From JBFMAI01 sp040755725 (lineage in GTDB: Bacteria; Planctomycetota; Phycisphaerae; UBA1845; Fen-1342), in NCBI GenBank assembly GCA_040755725.1, contig JBFMAI010000023.1:124001-188000 (forward strand): 64,000 nt of DNA. The letters run 5' to 3'. Under the pieces are notes generated by a model, which saw only the letters and a list, made by a program, of their open reading frames with translations, was not told the origin of the DNA and did not search any database. Below are positions 26,121-34,053 of the stretch, one piece after another (within the stretch, counting starts at the first letter, position 1; each line of letters starts with the position of its first letter). The position numbers were made by a program, and so were the translations under genes.

Positions 26121-26280
26121 TGATCGCGCGACTTGGGAGGGCGAGGCTGTCTCCCGCGGTGACCCTGCCGGCCTGCCGAGCCGCGACTTTGAGTGGGTAC
26201 TCGTGATCGCGCGACTTGGGAGGGCGATCCCGGCGCGTCGGGACTGCCGGGCCGCAGCTCGCCGGGAGACTCGCCCTCCC
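26121..26280. repeat. Family B repeat, tandem copy
   Basis: Two units beginning TGATCGCGCGACTTGGGAGG start at 26121 and 26204 (83 bp apart). The second contains TCCCGGCGCGTCGGGA (26228-26243) and ends with GGGAGACTCGCCCTCCC, an inverted match to the GGGAGGGCGA at its start. It fills the gap between the convergent TPR and ASCH-like genes. Confidence 0.7.
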
Positions 26281-26282
26281 GT

Positions 26283-26729
26283 TCAGTGTTCATCCCTGAA
26301 TACCCGCCCCGTCCAGCCCCCCGCACTTCCCGCGGCCCCGTTCAGCACGACCCAGCCTCCGCCATACTGGCGTGGAACGGGGAACCGGAGGGCGGGCGCT
26401 CCTACCGGCCCGATCCCGATGAGCACGCCGTAGCGGCACCGGCGCCGCGCGGCCCAGTAGCGGGCTGGGGCGCACACTTGGTCCTGGAAGAGGCGCCGCA
26501 GTCGATCGACCCTGGTCGGGGTTAGAGACATGAACTCCCTGACGAACGCCACTCGAGCGCTCCCAACAACCTCTCCCCCGGAGACCTTGAAATGGACGAT
26601 GTCGCCGGCGTGAATGCGTCCCAGCGGCAGGCGACGATGCCGATAGAACCGCGTTTCGATCCGCTTGCGCCCGGACAGCAAGGCCCCGGCAAGGTCGCGT
26701 CGCAGGATGGCCAAGTGGTGCGCGGGCAT
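26283..26729 (-). CDS. ASCH/PUA-like domain protein
   Basis: A 148-residue protein with an ASCH-type RNA-binding fold pattern. HHLAILRRDLAGALLSGRKR, then IETRFYRH, is typical of the first strand and helix. It is followed by AGDIVHFKVSGGEVVGSARV, the core strand region, and a Trp in a YW pair. ASCH domains are thought to bind RNA or act on modified nucleosides, so the role here is open. The ATG 26727-26729 (MPAHHLAIL) is chosen because it begins at the domain; a TTG at 26789 would add 20 residues of no evident content. The last 30 residues are low-complexity and unusual. Confidence 0.68.
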   Translation of the reverse strand: MPAHHLAILRRDLAGALLSGRKRIETRFYRHRRLPLGRIHAGDIVHFKVSGGEVVGSARVAFVREFMSLTPTRVDRLRRLFQDQVCAPARYWAARRRCRYGVLIGIGPVGAPALRFPVPRQYGGGWVVLNGAAGSAGGWTGRVFRDEH

Positions 26730-26966
26730 CTTGATCTCGGTCGTGAAGTCGCCACGCAAACGCTGGTTGGTTGACCGCCCCAGCAACAAGGCCGCTGGTC
26801 ACGAGCAGTGGGGCGGGCAGGGACGCCCGCAACACTTTCCGTGAATGGGGCGACGCAACCGCAGCGCATTACGAGTGGAGGAGATCGGTGCCGCGGGCCC
26901 GAGGCATTTACCCGGGAGCTTGGGCACGCCTGGCAGTATCCCGCGCGGCAGTGCGGGGGTAGACGG

Positions 26967-26986
26967 CCCACCACTTGCGTGGTGGG
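26967..26986. repeat. Perfect hairpin CCCACCAC/GTGGTGGG
   Basis: Eight-bp perfect arms around TTGC in the 350-bp gap between the ASCH-like start and the SpoIIAB-like stop. On the minus strand it follows the latter gene by about 90 bp. No T-run follows on either strand. No gene was seen in the rest of this gap (26790-27077). Confidence 0.5.
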
Positions 26987-27077
26987 TTCTGATGGCGAGT
27001 CTCATGACCCGGGCGAGCGGCGAGGCCCCGCGACCCCGCCGGGCAATCCCCCGGCGTCGCCCCCCCGGCAGCGATTC

Positions 27078-27515
27078 TCAGCGTGCTTTTTCCTTGAGCA
27101 GCCAGACCTCGTTCCCCGTTGGGCTGTAATAGACCTTCGTCATGTAGGAATGCATCAGCATCAGCCCGCGGCCGCTGGGCCGCTCGAGGTTCTCGTCGGC
27201 CGTGGGGTCGGGCACCTGGTCCGGCCGAAAACCGCAGCCCTCGTCGCGGACCATGAAGACGACGCGGTCGGGGTCCACGTAGTAGCGCAGATGCACCTTC
27301 TTGGTCTGGTCGTTGCAGTTGCCGTGCTTGACCGCATTGGTCACGGCCTCTTCGAAGGCGAGCTTGATCGCGAAGACGGCATCCTCGTCGTACCCGCACC
27401 GCTTCAGCTCGGCCATGATCCGCGCCTCCGGTTCCTTGATATGGCGCAAATCATTCGGGACCGTCAGGTTGGTCAACGCCGAATCATCGACACCGAAGTC
27501 GGGAGGCACCTTCAT
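27078..27515 (-). CDS. ATP-binding anti-sigma regulator (RsbW/SpoIIAB-like)
   Basis: A 145-residue GHKL kinase fold protein. The N box is FEEAVTNAVKHGN, G1 is RDEGCGFRP and G2 is SGRGLMLMHSYM. The fold and size fit RsbW/SpoIIAB/BtrW serine kinases that bind a sigma factor and phosphorylate an antagonist. The STAS-domain antagonist gene lies 22 bp upstream on the same strand, so this is the classic partner-switching pair. The controlled sigma factor is not adjacent; candidates in the window are the FliA-like factor at 49779 and the ECF factor at 18328, but no link is shown. Confidence 0.9.
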   Translation of the reverse strand: MKVPPDFGVDDSALTNLTVPNDLRHIKEPEARIMAELKRCGYDEDAVFAIKLAFEEAVTNAVKHGNCNDQTKKVHLRYYVDPDRVVFMVRDEGCGFRPDQVPDPTADENLERPSGRGLMLMHSYMTKVYYSPTGNEVWLLKEKAR

Positions 27516-27537
27516 CGCCGTACCGTGCCGCCGCGAA

Positions 27538-27903
27538 TCACACCCGCCCGAAGGCTTCCAGGGCCTGCTCCGCCGTCTCGTGAATGTCGAACACGCGGTT
27601 CAGCCGCGTGATGCGAAACACCTGGAAAATCTGGCGGTTGATGTTTGAAAGCCTCATCTCGCCCTTCTGCTCCTGCACGCGCTTGTGCAGCGTGATCAAC
27701 ATCCCCAGCGCCGCGCTGGCCAGATGGTCGACGTTCTCGAAGTTCAATAGCAGCCGAATGCCGGTCTCCCCCTCGGTCAGACGCCGCAGTTCGTCCCCAA
27801 TCTCCTGGATAGACAGCTCCTCCAGGATCTTCCGGTCCGCAAACTCCACCACCGAGACGTCCCCGGCCCGCTTGATCTTCAGGTGCGTTGACGGCTGCTC
27901 CAT
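27538..27903 (-). CDS. Anti-sigma factor antagonist (STAS domain)
   Basis: A 121-residue single-domain STAS protein (SpoIIAA/RsbV-like). The loop LNFENVDHLASAALGMLITL carries the conserved phosphorylatable Ser region of the family, followed by the helix LHKRVQEQKGEMRLSN and the strand/helix ending NRVFDIHETAEQALEAF. It would be dephosphorylated to release a sigma factor from its anti-sigma kinase. Its downstream partner is the RsbW-like kinase 22 bp away. No PP2C-type phosphatase gene (RsbU/RsbP-like) is in the window. Confidence 0.9.
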   Translation of the reverse strand: MEQPSTHLKIKRAGDVSVVEFADRKILEELSIQEIGDELRRLTEGETGIRLLLNFENVDHLASAALGMLITLHKRVQEQKGEMRLSNINRQIFQVFRITRLNRVFDIHETAEQALEAFGRV

Positions 27904-28162
27904 GCGCCTACGAGCCTCCAGGCCGAACCCGCCGATCAGCGGCCATGCCGAGCCCTCGTGCAGCGCCCGCGGCGGACCGGGCTACCGCCCCTCCCGGCGT
28001 GTTCCACGCGGATTCTCTGCCGGAACCAACACGCTGTCAACCAAGCCCCCCGGGCGCCACGGGCGGGAAGGCCCCGCGACGGTATAATCGTCGCCGCGGC
28101 GACGGTCTGACTCGAGTGCCGGGGCGTGCGCTGCCCTGTTGGCGCCCCGTCTGCGGACCACC

Positions 28163-28834
28163 ATGAGCGACGCGTCCCAACCCCCACACTTGCCCTCGCG
28201 CGTTGCCGTACCCGCGCGCCCCGCGACCAGCGCGCCGCTGTCCCCGTTGAGCGAGGCTCACTACCACCTGTGGCGCGAGGTCGTGGCGGCCCGGCGCCCC
28301 GCGCAGCGGGCCGCCCGCGTGGCCCATGCCTCGGCGGTGACAATCCTGCTGATCGGGGCCGCAGGGATCGTGGTCGGCGTGGCCTACCCAAGCGTGTGGG
28401 GCAGCCTCGTCGTCGCCGGCATTTGCACCGTCGGCGTGGTCGAGTACGTCGGCGCGCGGCGGCTGCGACGCGCCGAACCGTCGGCGGCGATCCTGCTCGG
28501 CGTGAACCAACTGGCGTTTCTCGGCCTGATCACGCTCTACTGCGTCGTGCGCCTGGCGAGCTTCTCACCCGTCGCCGCTCAGGCCGCGCTCGGCATGTCG
28601 TCTTTGCAGACGTCCCTGAACCAGCTCCCGGATGTTCAAGCGGACCTCCAGCGGCAATTGGACGCCTGGGTGCCCGTCATTGCCTACGGCTTCTATTCGT
28701 TGATTATCGCGCTCAGCCTGGCCTATCAGGGCGGCTTGGCCGTCTACTACTTCACCCGCCACAAGTACTTGCTCGCCTTTCGCCGCGACACGCCCGCCTG
28801 GATCGAACGCCTGCTCGCCGCGCTGGAGCCCTGA
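28163..28834 (+). CDS. Integral membrane protein, unknown family
   Basis: A 223-residue protein with a 35-residue Pro/Ala-rich N terminus and four transmembrane segments: ASAVTILLIGAAGIVVGVAY, VWGSLVVAGICTVGVVEYVG, LAFLGLITLYCVVRLASF and VIAYGFYSLIIALSLAYQGG. No catalytic motif was seen. The C terminus ends with cytoplasmic-looking charged residues. The ATG at 28163 is the first in-frame start with sense. The TPR glycosyltransferase follows after 42 bp, so the two may be co-transcribed. The family could not be named. Confidence 0.75.
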   Translation: MSDASQPPHLPSRVAVPARPATSAPLSPLSEAHYHLWREVVAARRPAQRAARVAHASAVTILLIGAAGIVVGVAYPSVWGSLVVAGICTVGVVEYVGARRLRRAEPSAAILLGVNQLAFLGLITLYCVVRLASFSPVAAQAALGMSSLQTSLNQLPDVQADLQRQLDAWVPVIAYGFYSLIIALSLAYQGGLAVYYFTRHKYLLAFRRDTPAWIERLLAALEP

Positions 28835-28876
28835 GTCGCTCGCCCGACGGTAAGGCCGGCGACGTTACACTACGGT

Positions 28877-30883
28877 ATGGCTCGCCGGACGGCGTCCAAG
28901 TCGGTCGAACATCGCGGCCAACGGCCGGGGTGGCGCGCCGCACGCGCCCCGCGGGTCGTCGTGGGCCTGCTCGTGCTCGCCGTCGTGGTGGCGGTGCACT
29001 GGCCGGTGTTGTCCGCCGGCGCGCTCACGTTCGACGACCAGCAGTTCCTGACCGACAACCCCCTGGTGCGCCACCCGAGCTGGCACTCCGCCGGCCGCTT
29101 CTTCGCCGAAATCCTCGCCCCCTCCACGGTACAGGGCTACTACCTGCCGCTGTCGATGGTCTCGCTCATGCTCGATTACGCCGCCGGCGGTCGGCCCGAC
29201 CACCTGCGTCCGTTCCATCGCACCAGTCTCGCGTTGCACGTCGCCAACACCGCGCTGGTGCTCCTCCTGCTCCACCGTCTCTTCACCCAATTCTGGCCGG
29301 CGGCGCTCGCCGCCCTCCTGTTCGGCCTGCACCCGCTGACTGTCGAACCCATTGCCTGGGTCGGCGAACGCAAGACGCTGCTGGCGGCGTTCTTCGCGCT
29401 GCTATGCGTGTGGTCCTATGTTCTCCACGCGCAGCGGCCGCGCAGGTCGCTGTACAGCGCTAGCCTCGCCGCCCTGCTGCTGGCCCTGCTTTCCAAGCCC
29501 ACCAGCGTCCCGCTGCCCGCCGTGCTGCTCCTGCTGAACTACTGGCCGCTGCGCCGCCTGTCGCGGCGGACGCTCGCCGAGCTGGTCCCGTTCTTTGCCA
29601 TCGCGGGAACGTTTGCCGTCGTCACCCTGATCTCGCACGCGCGGACGGCGGGGGTAGCACTCCCCACCGGTCCCGCCTTGCCGAGTCCGCTGCTGCTGAC
29701 GCCGTATCTCGTGGTCTTCTACCTGCGCAAGATCGTCTGGCCCGCCGCCCTGACCCCCTTCTACCCGCTGCCGGAGCCGTTCGCCGTTTCCCAACCCACA
29801 GTGCTGGTCAGCGTTGCCGTCGCCGCGCTGCTACTCGGTTTGCTGGCCTGGTCGTGGCGCCGTACGCGGGCACTGGTCGGTGGAACGGGCGTCTTCCTCC
29901 TGGCGATCAGCCCGACGTTGGGGTGGGTACACTACAGTTGGGTCACGGCGTCGGACAAGTACGTGTATCTCCCTGCGTTGGGACTGGTCATGGTGCTGAC
30001 GTGGGCGTTGGCGCACGTCGGGACCGCGACGTGGCGCCGCCCGGCACTGTCCCTTCGCCGTACCGTCGCCGTGGCAGGGGTAGTGGGGCTCGCGGGATTG
30101 GCGGCGGCGGCCACCCGCGTGCAAATCGGGCGTTGGCAAACCACCGAGGGGCTCTGCCGCTACATGCTCGCGCTCGCGCCGCGTGCCGTCCCCGTGCTGG
30201 ATGATCTCGGGAACGAGCTGGCGCGCCAGGGCCGCTGGGCCGAAGCGGTAGCCCACTACACCCGCGCGCTGGACATCGAACCCGCTTACTTCAAGTCGCA
30301 CAACAACCTGGCCATCGCGTTGGTGGAGATGAACCGACTCGACGAGGCCGCGACGCACCTTCAGACCGCCGTGCGACTCAAGCCCGACTACGGCAGTGCC
30401 CACAACACGCTGGGGACTCTGGCCGCGCGACAGGGGCGTTTCGACGAGGCGTATATCCACTTTGCCCGGGCGCTGGAGCTCGATCCGCACATCGCCGACG
30501 TACACTGCAATGTCGCCAGCGCGCTGGTCGCGCTGGGCCGCCCGCAGGAGGCCGTGCCGCATTTCCAACAGGCGCTTCGCTTGAAGCCCGACTTCGCCGG
30601 GGCCCACAACAACCTGGCCGTGACGCTGGCGAAGCTCGGCGAGTACGCCGGCGCCGCCGAGCACTTCCGCACCGTCCTGCACTTGCAGCCCGGGCATACG
30701 GCCGCTCGACTCGGCTTGGCCCGCTTGCTGGCCTCCCAGAATCGGACCGCGGAGGCCCGCGCCATCCTTGAACAAGGACTCCAAGTCTCGCCGCAGGACG
30801 CCGCCCTGCGCACAGCGTGGCAGCAGTTGGCACAGCCGGAACCCGCACCGTCCCCCCCCGGCTCCAAAGAAGCCATCCCTTGA
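28877..30883 (+). CDS. GT-C glycosyltransferase-like membrane protein with TPR tail
   Basis: A 668-residue protein. The N-terminal half has about ten transmembrane helices of the GT-C/PMT fold, with acidic residues Asp53-Asp54 (LTFDDQQFL) in the first loop, where GT-C enzymes bind the metal and lipid-linked donor. The C-terminal half has about six TPR repeats (AVAHYTRALDIEPAYFKSHN; AVPHFQQALRLKPDFAGAHN). This resembles eukaryotic TMTC O-mannosyltransferases and planctomycete TPR glycosyltransferases. Donor and acceptor cannot be told. The start is ATG 28877 without a clear ribosome binding site. Confidence 0.83.
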   Translation: MARRTASKSVEHRGQRPGWRAARAPRVVVGLLVLAVVVAVHWPVLSAGALTFDDQQFLTDNPLVRHPSWHSAGRFFAEILAPSTVQGYYLPLSMVSLMLDYAAGGRPDHLRPFHRTSLALHVANTALVLLLLHRLFTQFWPAALAALLFGLHPLTVEPIAWVGERKTLLAAFFALLCVWSYVLHAQRPRRSLYSASLAALLLALLSKPTSVPLPAVLLLLNYWPLRRLSRRTLAELVPFFAIAGTFAVVTLISHARTAGVALPTGPALPSPLLLTPYLVVFYLRKIVWPAALTPFYPLPEPFAVSQPTVLVSVAVAALLLGLLAWSWRRTRALVGGTGVFLLAISPTLGWVHYSWVTASDKYVYLPALGLVMVLTWALAHVGTATWRRPALSLRRTVAVAGVVGLAGLAAAATRVQIGRWQTTEGLCRYMLALAPRAVPVLDDLGNELARQGRWAEAVAHYTRALDIEPAYFKSHNNLAIALVEMNRLDEAATHLQTAVRLKPDYGSAHNTLGTLAARQGRFDEAYIHFARALELDPHIADVHCNVASALVALGRPQEAVPHFQQALRLKPDFAGAHNNLAVTLAKLGEYAGAAEHFRTVLHLQPGHTAARLGLARLLASQNRTAEARAILEQGLQVSPQDAALRTAWQQLAQPEPAPSPPGSKEAIP

Positions 30884-30986
30884 CGGCCCGCCGCAAGACC
30901 CACGGTAGCGTCCGCCGCCCGTGACGCACATAGGCGTTCCGCGTGGCGGACGTGATATTTCCGGGCGTTTTCGACGTTGTACGCCG

Positions 30987-31040
30987 GTCCCGGCGCGCCG
31001 GGAGGCCCGAGCCGCGGCTCGGCGGAAGCCTCGCCCTCCC
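30987..31040. repeat. Family B repeat between convergent genes
   Basis: Starts with TCCCGGCGCGCCGGGA (30988-31003), then GGCCCGAGCCGCGGCTCGGC and ends GCCTCGCCCTCCC, which pairs with the family's usual GGGAGGGCGAGGC. It lies between the TPR glycosyltransferase and the FBP aldolase/phosphatase genes. Confidence 0.7.
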
Positions 31041-31065
31041 ATGGCGCCCGATTGCGACTGCTCAG

Positions 31066-32166
31066 CTACCCGAGCGACTCGAACCGTCCCTCGAGCTTCT
31101 CCATCACCTGCGGCAGCGTCGTGTACTCCATCTCGTCGAGCGGCAGCCGGTGCGGCTCGAACGGGCCGATCCGCCGCATGTACTCGGCGATGTGGTTCGC
31201 CTGCCGCCGGGTCTCGTCGAACGACACGTCCGCGAACAGGTCCCGCGGCCCAACCAGCTTGCCCTCATTGATCTGGAACCCCGCGGCGATGACCCGTGGC
31301 GGCCCGTCGAAACGCGTCGGATGGGCATCCTGGAAGCCGACCGGCATCAAGGGCCCGATGTGGCTGCCGCGCATCCAGCCCTCGACCAGGTGCGGGAAGG
31401 CGAACGCCTCCAGCACCTCGCCGATCGCCGGGAACCCGCTCTGCGACCGGACGATCATCACCGGGTCGTCCTTGCCGACGTACCGCCCGGCGAGGTAGCC
31501 GAGCCGCTGCACCGACGCCACGCCCGCGATCTCGTCGTCCTTCTTGCGATACACCGACATGACGGCATACCGCGACGGCGACCCGAGGAACACGAGCATG
31601 TCGTACAGCTCCTCGGGACAACGGAATGTGACGGCCTTGTTCTCCTTCAGGTCGAGGATGCGGAACTTGAAGCCCTCGTGCAGGGCCGGGTCGATCACCA
31701 GCCCCGCCGTGTTGAACGGGTCGCCGAACATGCGATAGAAGGGCAGGTTCCAGGCCCCGGGCGACGTCTTGTCCGCCATGAAGACGATGACGGGCTCGCT
31801 CTTGCGCGGCGTGAACTCCATCTCGGCGACGCCGGGGCCCATGCCTTTGACGTTGCCGCTGAAGGCGTCACTGAGGAGGTCCTGGCCGGCGCCGTAGAGC
31901 TGGAGTCTCTTGGCGACTTCGGTGGCGCCGACGAAGGTGTCCCAGGCGAGCTTGTGGATGTCCTTGTTCTCGATGCCGTGCTGGTGCGTCATGATGAGCT
32001 CGAGATCGTCCCCGCAGTGCATGACCCGAAAATCGAGCAGTTTGCCCTGTGTGCGGGCCTTGCCGAGGTGCTTCTCGGCCTCCTGCATGAGTTCGGGGTG
32101 CATGCTGGAGTGCCCCACATAGCCACCGACGTCCGCCTTGATAACGCTGAGTGTGACCTTGGACAT
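31066..32166 (-). CDS. Fructose-1,6-bisphosphate aldolase/phosphatase (archaeal type)
   Basis: A 366-residue bifunctional enzyme of gluconeogenesis that forms FBP from triose phosphates and removes its 1-phosphate, usually with Mg ions in the cytoplasm. It begins MSKVTLSVIKADVGGYVGHS, the family N terminus. The residues known from archaeal structures are here at the same numbers: Tyr229 and Lys232 (Schiff base) in GRYVGKDDP, and Tyr348 in DEMEYTT. This match supports the ATG at 32166, which also has GGAGG upstream. The family is common in archaea and some deep-branching or thermophilic bacteria, and less usual here. It stands alone with no glycolytic neighbours. Confidence 0.92.
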   Translation of the reverse strand: MSKVTLSVIKADVGGYVGHSSMHPELMQEAEKHLGKARTQGKLLDFRVMHCGDDLELIMTHQHGIENKDIHKLAWDTFVGATEVAKRLQLYGAGQDLLSDAFSGNVKGMGPGVAEMEFTPRKSEPVIVFMADKTSPGAWNLPFYRMFGDPFNTAGLVIDPALHEGFKFRILDLKENKAVTFRCPEELYDMLVFLGSPSRYAVMSVYRKKDDEIAGVASVQRLGYLAGRYVGKDDPVMIVRSQSGFPAIGEVLEAFAFPHLVEGWMRGSHIGPLMPVGFQDAHPTRFDGPPRVIAAGFQINEGKLVGPRDLFADVSFDETRRQANHIAEYMRRIGPFEPHRLPLDEMEYTTLPQVMEKLEGRFESLG

Positions 32167-32577
32167 GAAACCTACCTCCGCAGCAAAAACCAACACTCCC
32201 CGCCGCAACGGGCGGCTCCCCTGGCATCACTCGGGTGACGAGCTCGGGCGATGGGATTCAGCTATTATCACACCAACTTGACCCGGCCGTGTCAACGGAA
32301 CGCCCCGTTTTCGGCGTGGCACTCGGTTCCTGAAACGCCGAGGACGCCTTGTCCGGCCCGTCGATCGAACGCTCGATGTCCGGCTCAGTGCCCGGCGTGC
32401 CAGTGCTTCGGAGCAGCGGGGCACTCGGTGTGCCACTGCTCTTGAGCAGTGGTCCGCGCTGATCCTCCGCTCCGACAAGGGCATGTCGACGGGCGCCGCG
32501 GCACGCGCATATCGTGGCATCTGCGGGCCGCAAGTGCTATCCTGAACTCCCCGCGAGACCTACCCAGGAGGAGCGCC
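32167..32577. other. Divergent promoter region
   Basis: About 410 bp between divergent genes with no ORF of note. It contains two hairpin-forming blocks: an imperfect one with GTGCC and GGCAC arms (about 32397-32424), and a perfect one at 32433-32452. Promoter motifs could not be assigned with confidence. Confidence 0.5.
32433..32452. repeat. Perfect hairpin CCACTGCTC/GAGCAGTGG
   Basis: Nine-bp perfect arms around TT, lying 125 bp upstream of the nitroreductase-fold gene and 265 bp upstream of the FBP aldolase/phosphatase. The sequence resembles dispersed GC-rich palindromes but no second copy was found in this window. It lies in a divergent region, so it is not a normal terminator. Confidence 0.5.
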
Positions 32578-33921
32578 ATGAGCACGGGTGATGATCACAC
32601 CGGACAGGACGACGCCACGATCAGCCGCCGGCGGTTCTGCCAGACCGCCGCCGTCGGGATTGGTGGGCTCGCCATCGGCGGCTACCTCGGCGCGCGAACG
32701 GCGCGGGGCCAGAACCCCGACCCGCTGCCGCCGCCGATCATCACCGGCCGCTCCGTCGAGATCTGCATGAACAGCCGCTACTCGCGCCACTCCGGCCTCA
32801 GCGGCACCGCGACGACGCAGCAAATCTCGAACGTCCTGTGGGCCGCGGGCAAGGCCCCGTCCACCGGCAGTTACCGGACCATCACCCTTAAGACGCCGCA
32901 GGGCACGTACATCTACCACCCGGAGACCCACTCACTCGAGTACAGCTCCTCCGGCACCGTCACCAACGCCTTCCGCCTCAACTACGAGCGAGAGCGGGAC
33001 TTCGACGCCGGCGTCTCGTACGTTTTCGCCATCTGGGAGTCCGTGTCCCTCTGGACGGGCACCGCGTCGCAGGTCGCCAACTGCCCCCAGATGTCGGACC
33101 TGAACTTCGGCATCAATAGCGTGACGGGGCTGACCAGCCAGCTCGTGGCGGTGTCGTCCAACGGGTCGCTGCCGAACCCAGTTACCGACGGCGCGAACCA
33201 CATGGAGGAGGTGCTCGCCGACGTGCGGCTGCGCGACCGCTTCCGCACCGACCTGGACCTGTCGCCGCAACGCCTGTCACAACTCCTCTGGGCGGGCTAC
33301 GGCTGCACGCCGCACATGACCAGCAACAGCCGCGCGGGGCTGACGGTGCCGTCGTGGGTCGCGGAGTACTTCCTGACCAACCGCATCTACGTGGTCAACG
33401 ACAAAGTCTGGCGCTACGCCAACCGCGTCGGCACCAACCTCGCCACGCGCGACCACCGGCTCGACCTGGTGTACGACGCCGACGTGCGGCCGGCGCTGCG
33501 CCAGGCGCTGCCCGACCTGCCCGCGGCCCCCTGCTACATCCTGCTGTGCCTGACACAGGCCGGCCTCGGAACTTGGTACCACCGCCTGGAGACCGGTTTC
33601 GCGGCGGGCGGGATACTGCTGGAATCGGCGGCGCTCGGCCTGGGCTGCGCGTTCAAGGCGGCGCTGTCGTCTGCGGAACTACTGGCTGTGCAGCAGGTCA
33701 CGCAGACGCCGGTGACGGACTTCGCCCATGCCATCGTGGCGGTGGGGCACCGGCCCGCCGACCTCGACGGTGACGGTGACGTGGACGCCGACGATCTCAA
33801 TGCCTTTGGCGGCTGTATGACCGGCCCCGGCGGGTCCGTCAGCCCCGGCTGCGAGCCGGCGGATGCCGACGGCGACGGCGATGCCGACCTGACCGACTTC
33901 GCCGCGCTCCAGAACGACTAG
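32578..33921 (+). CDS. Tat-exported nitroreductase-fold protein with dockerin-like tail
   Basis: A 447-residue protein. Residues 16-21 (SRRRFC) and the following hydrophobic stretch are a Tat signal, consistent with export of a flavoprotein in folded form. The body resembles SagB-type nitroreductases: a first block with SVEICMNSRYSRHSGLSG, and a second with QRLSQLLWAGYG and a late ETGFAAGGILLESAALGLGC. The FMN-contacting residues could not be verified. The C terminus has two EF-hand-like calcium loops, DLDGDGDVDADDL and DADGDGDADLTDF, typical of planctomycete dockerin tails. It starts at ATG 32578 with CAGGAGGAG. Substrate and electron donor are unknown. Confidence 0.85.
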   Translation: MSTGDDHTGQDDATISRRRFCQTAAVGIGGLAIGGYLGARTARGQNPDPLPPPIITGRSVEICMNSRYSRHSGLSGTATTQQISNVLWAAGKAPSTGSYRTITLKTPQGTYIYHPETHSLEYSSSGTVTNAFRLNYERERDFDAGVSYVFAIWESVSLWTGTASQVANCPQMSDLNFGINSVTGLTSQLVAVSSNGSLPNPVTDGANHMEEVLADVRLRDRFRTDLDLSPQRLSQLLWAGYGCTPHMTSNSRAGLTVPSWVAEYFLTNRIYVVNDKVWRYANRVGTNLATRDHRLDLVYDADVRPALRQALPDLPAAPCYILLCLTQAGLGTWYHRLETGFAAGGILLESAALGLGCAFKAALSSAELLAVQQVTQTPVTDFAHAIVAVGHRPADLDGDGDVDADDLNAFGGCMTGPGGSVSPGCEPADADGDGDADLTDFAALQND

Positions 33922-33930
33922 GCCCCCCTG

Positions 33931-33967
33931 ACTCCCCTCCCTTCCAAGGAGGGGTTGGGGGAGGGTG
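33931..33967. repeat. Family A core copy between convergent genes
   Basis: CTCCCCTCCCTTCC, then AAGGAGGGGTTGGGGGAGGG. CCCCTCC and GGAGGGG form a small hairpin. It is nearly identical to the core at 39357-39394 and reverse-complementary to those at 4414-4448 and 37973-38008. It sits 10 bp after the nitroreductase-fold gene and before the end of elbB on the other strand. Confidence 0.7.
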
Positions 33968-34053
33968 GAAGCGAACGGGGATTTCGCGCCTTGCGTCGCG
34001 CCGGCGCCGACCCTCCGCTCCGCCGTACAACCCACACAGGGCCATCCCGTGCG

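Noticed and set aside
26967..26986. Rho-independent terminator of the SpoIIAB-like gene
   Set aside because: The hairpin is perfect but lacks a T-run on either strand and is 90 bp from the stop; kept only as a repeat.
30943..32238. 431-codon open frame on the plus strand
   Set aside because: Antisense to the FBP aldolase/phosphatase with all catalytic residues.
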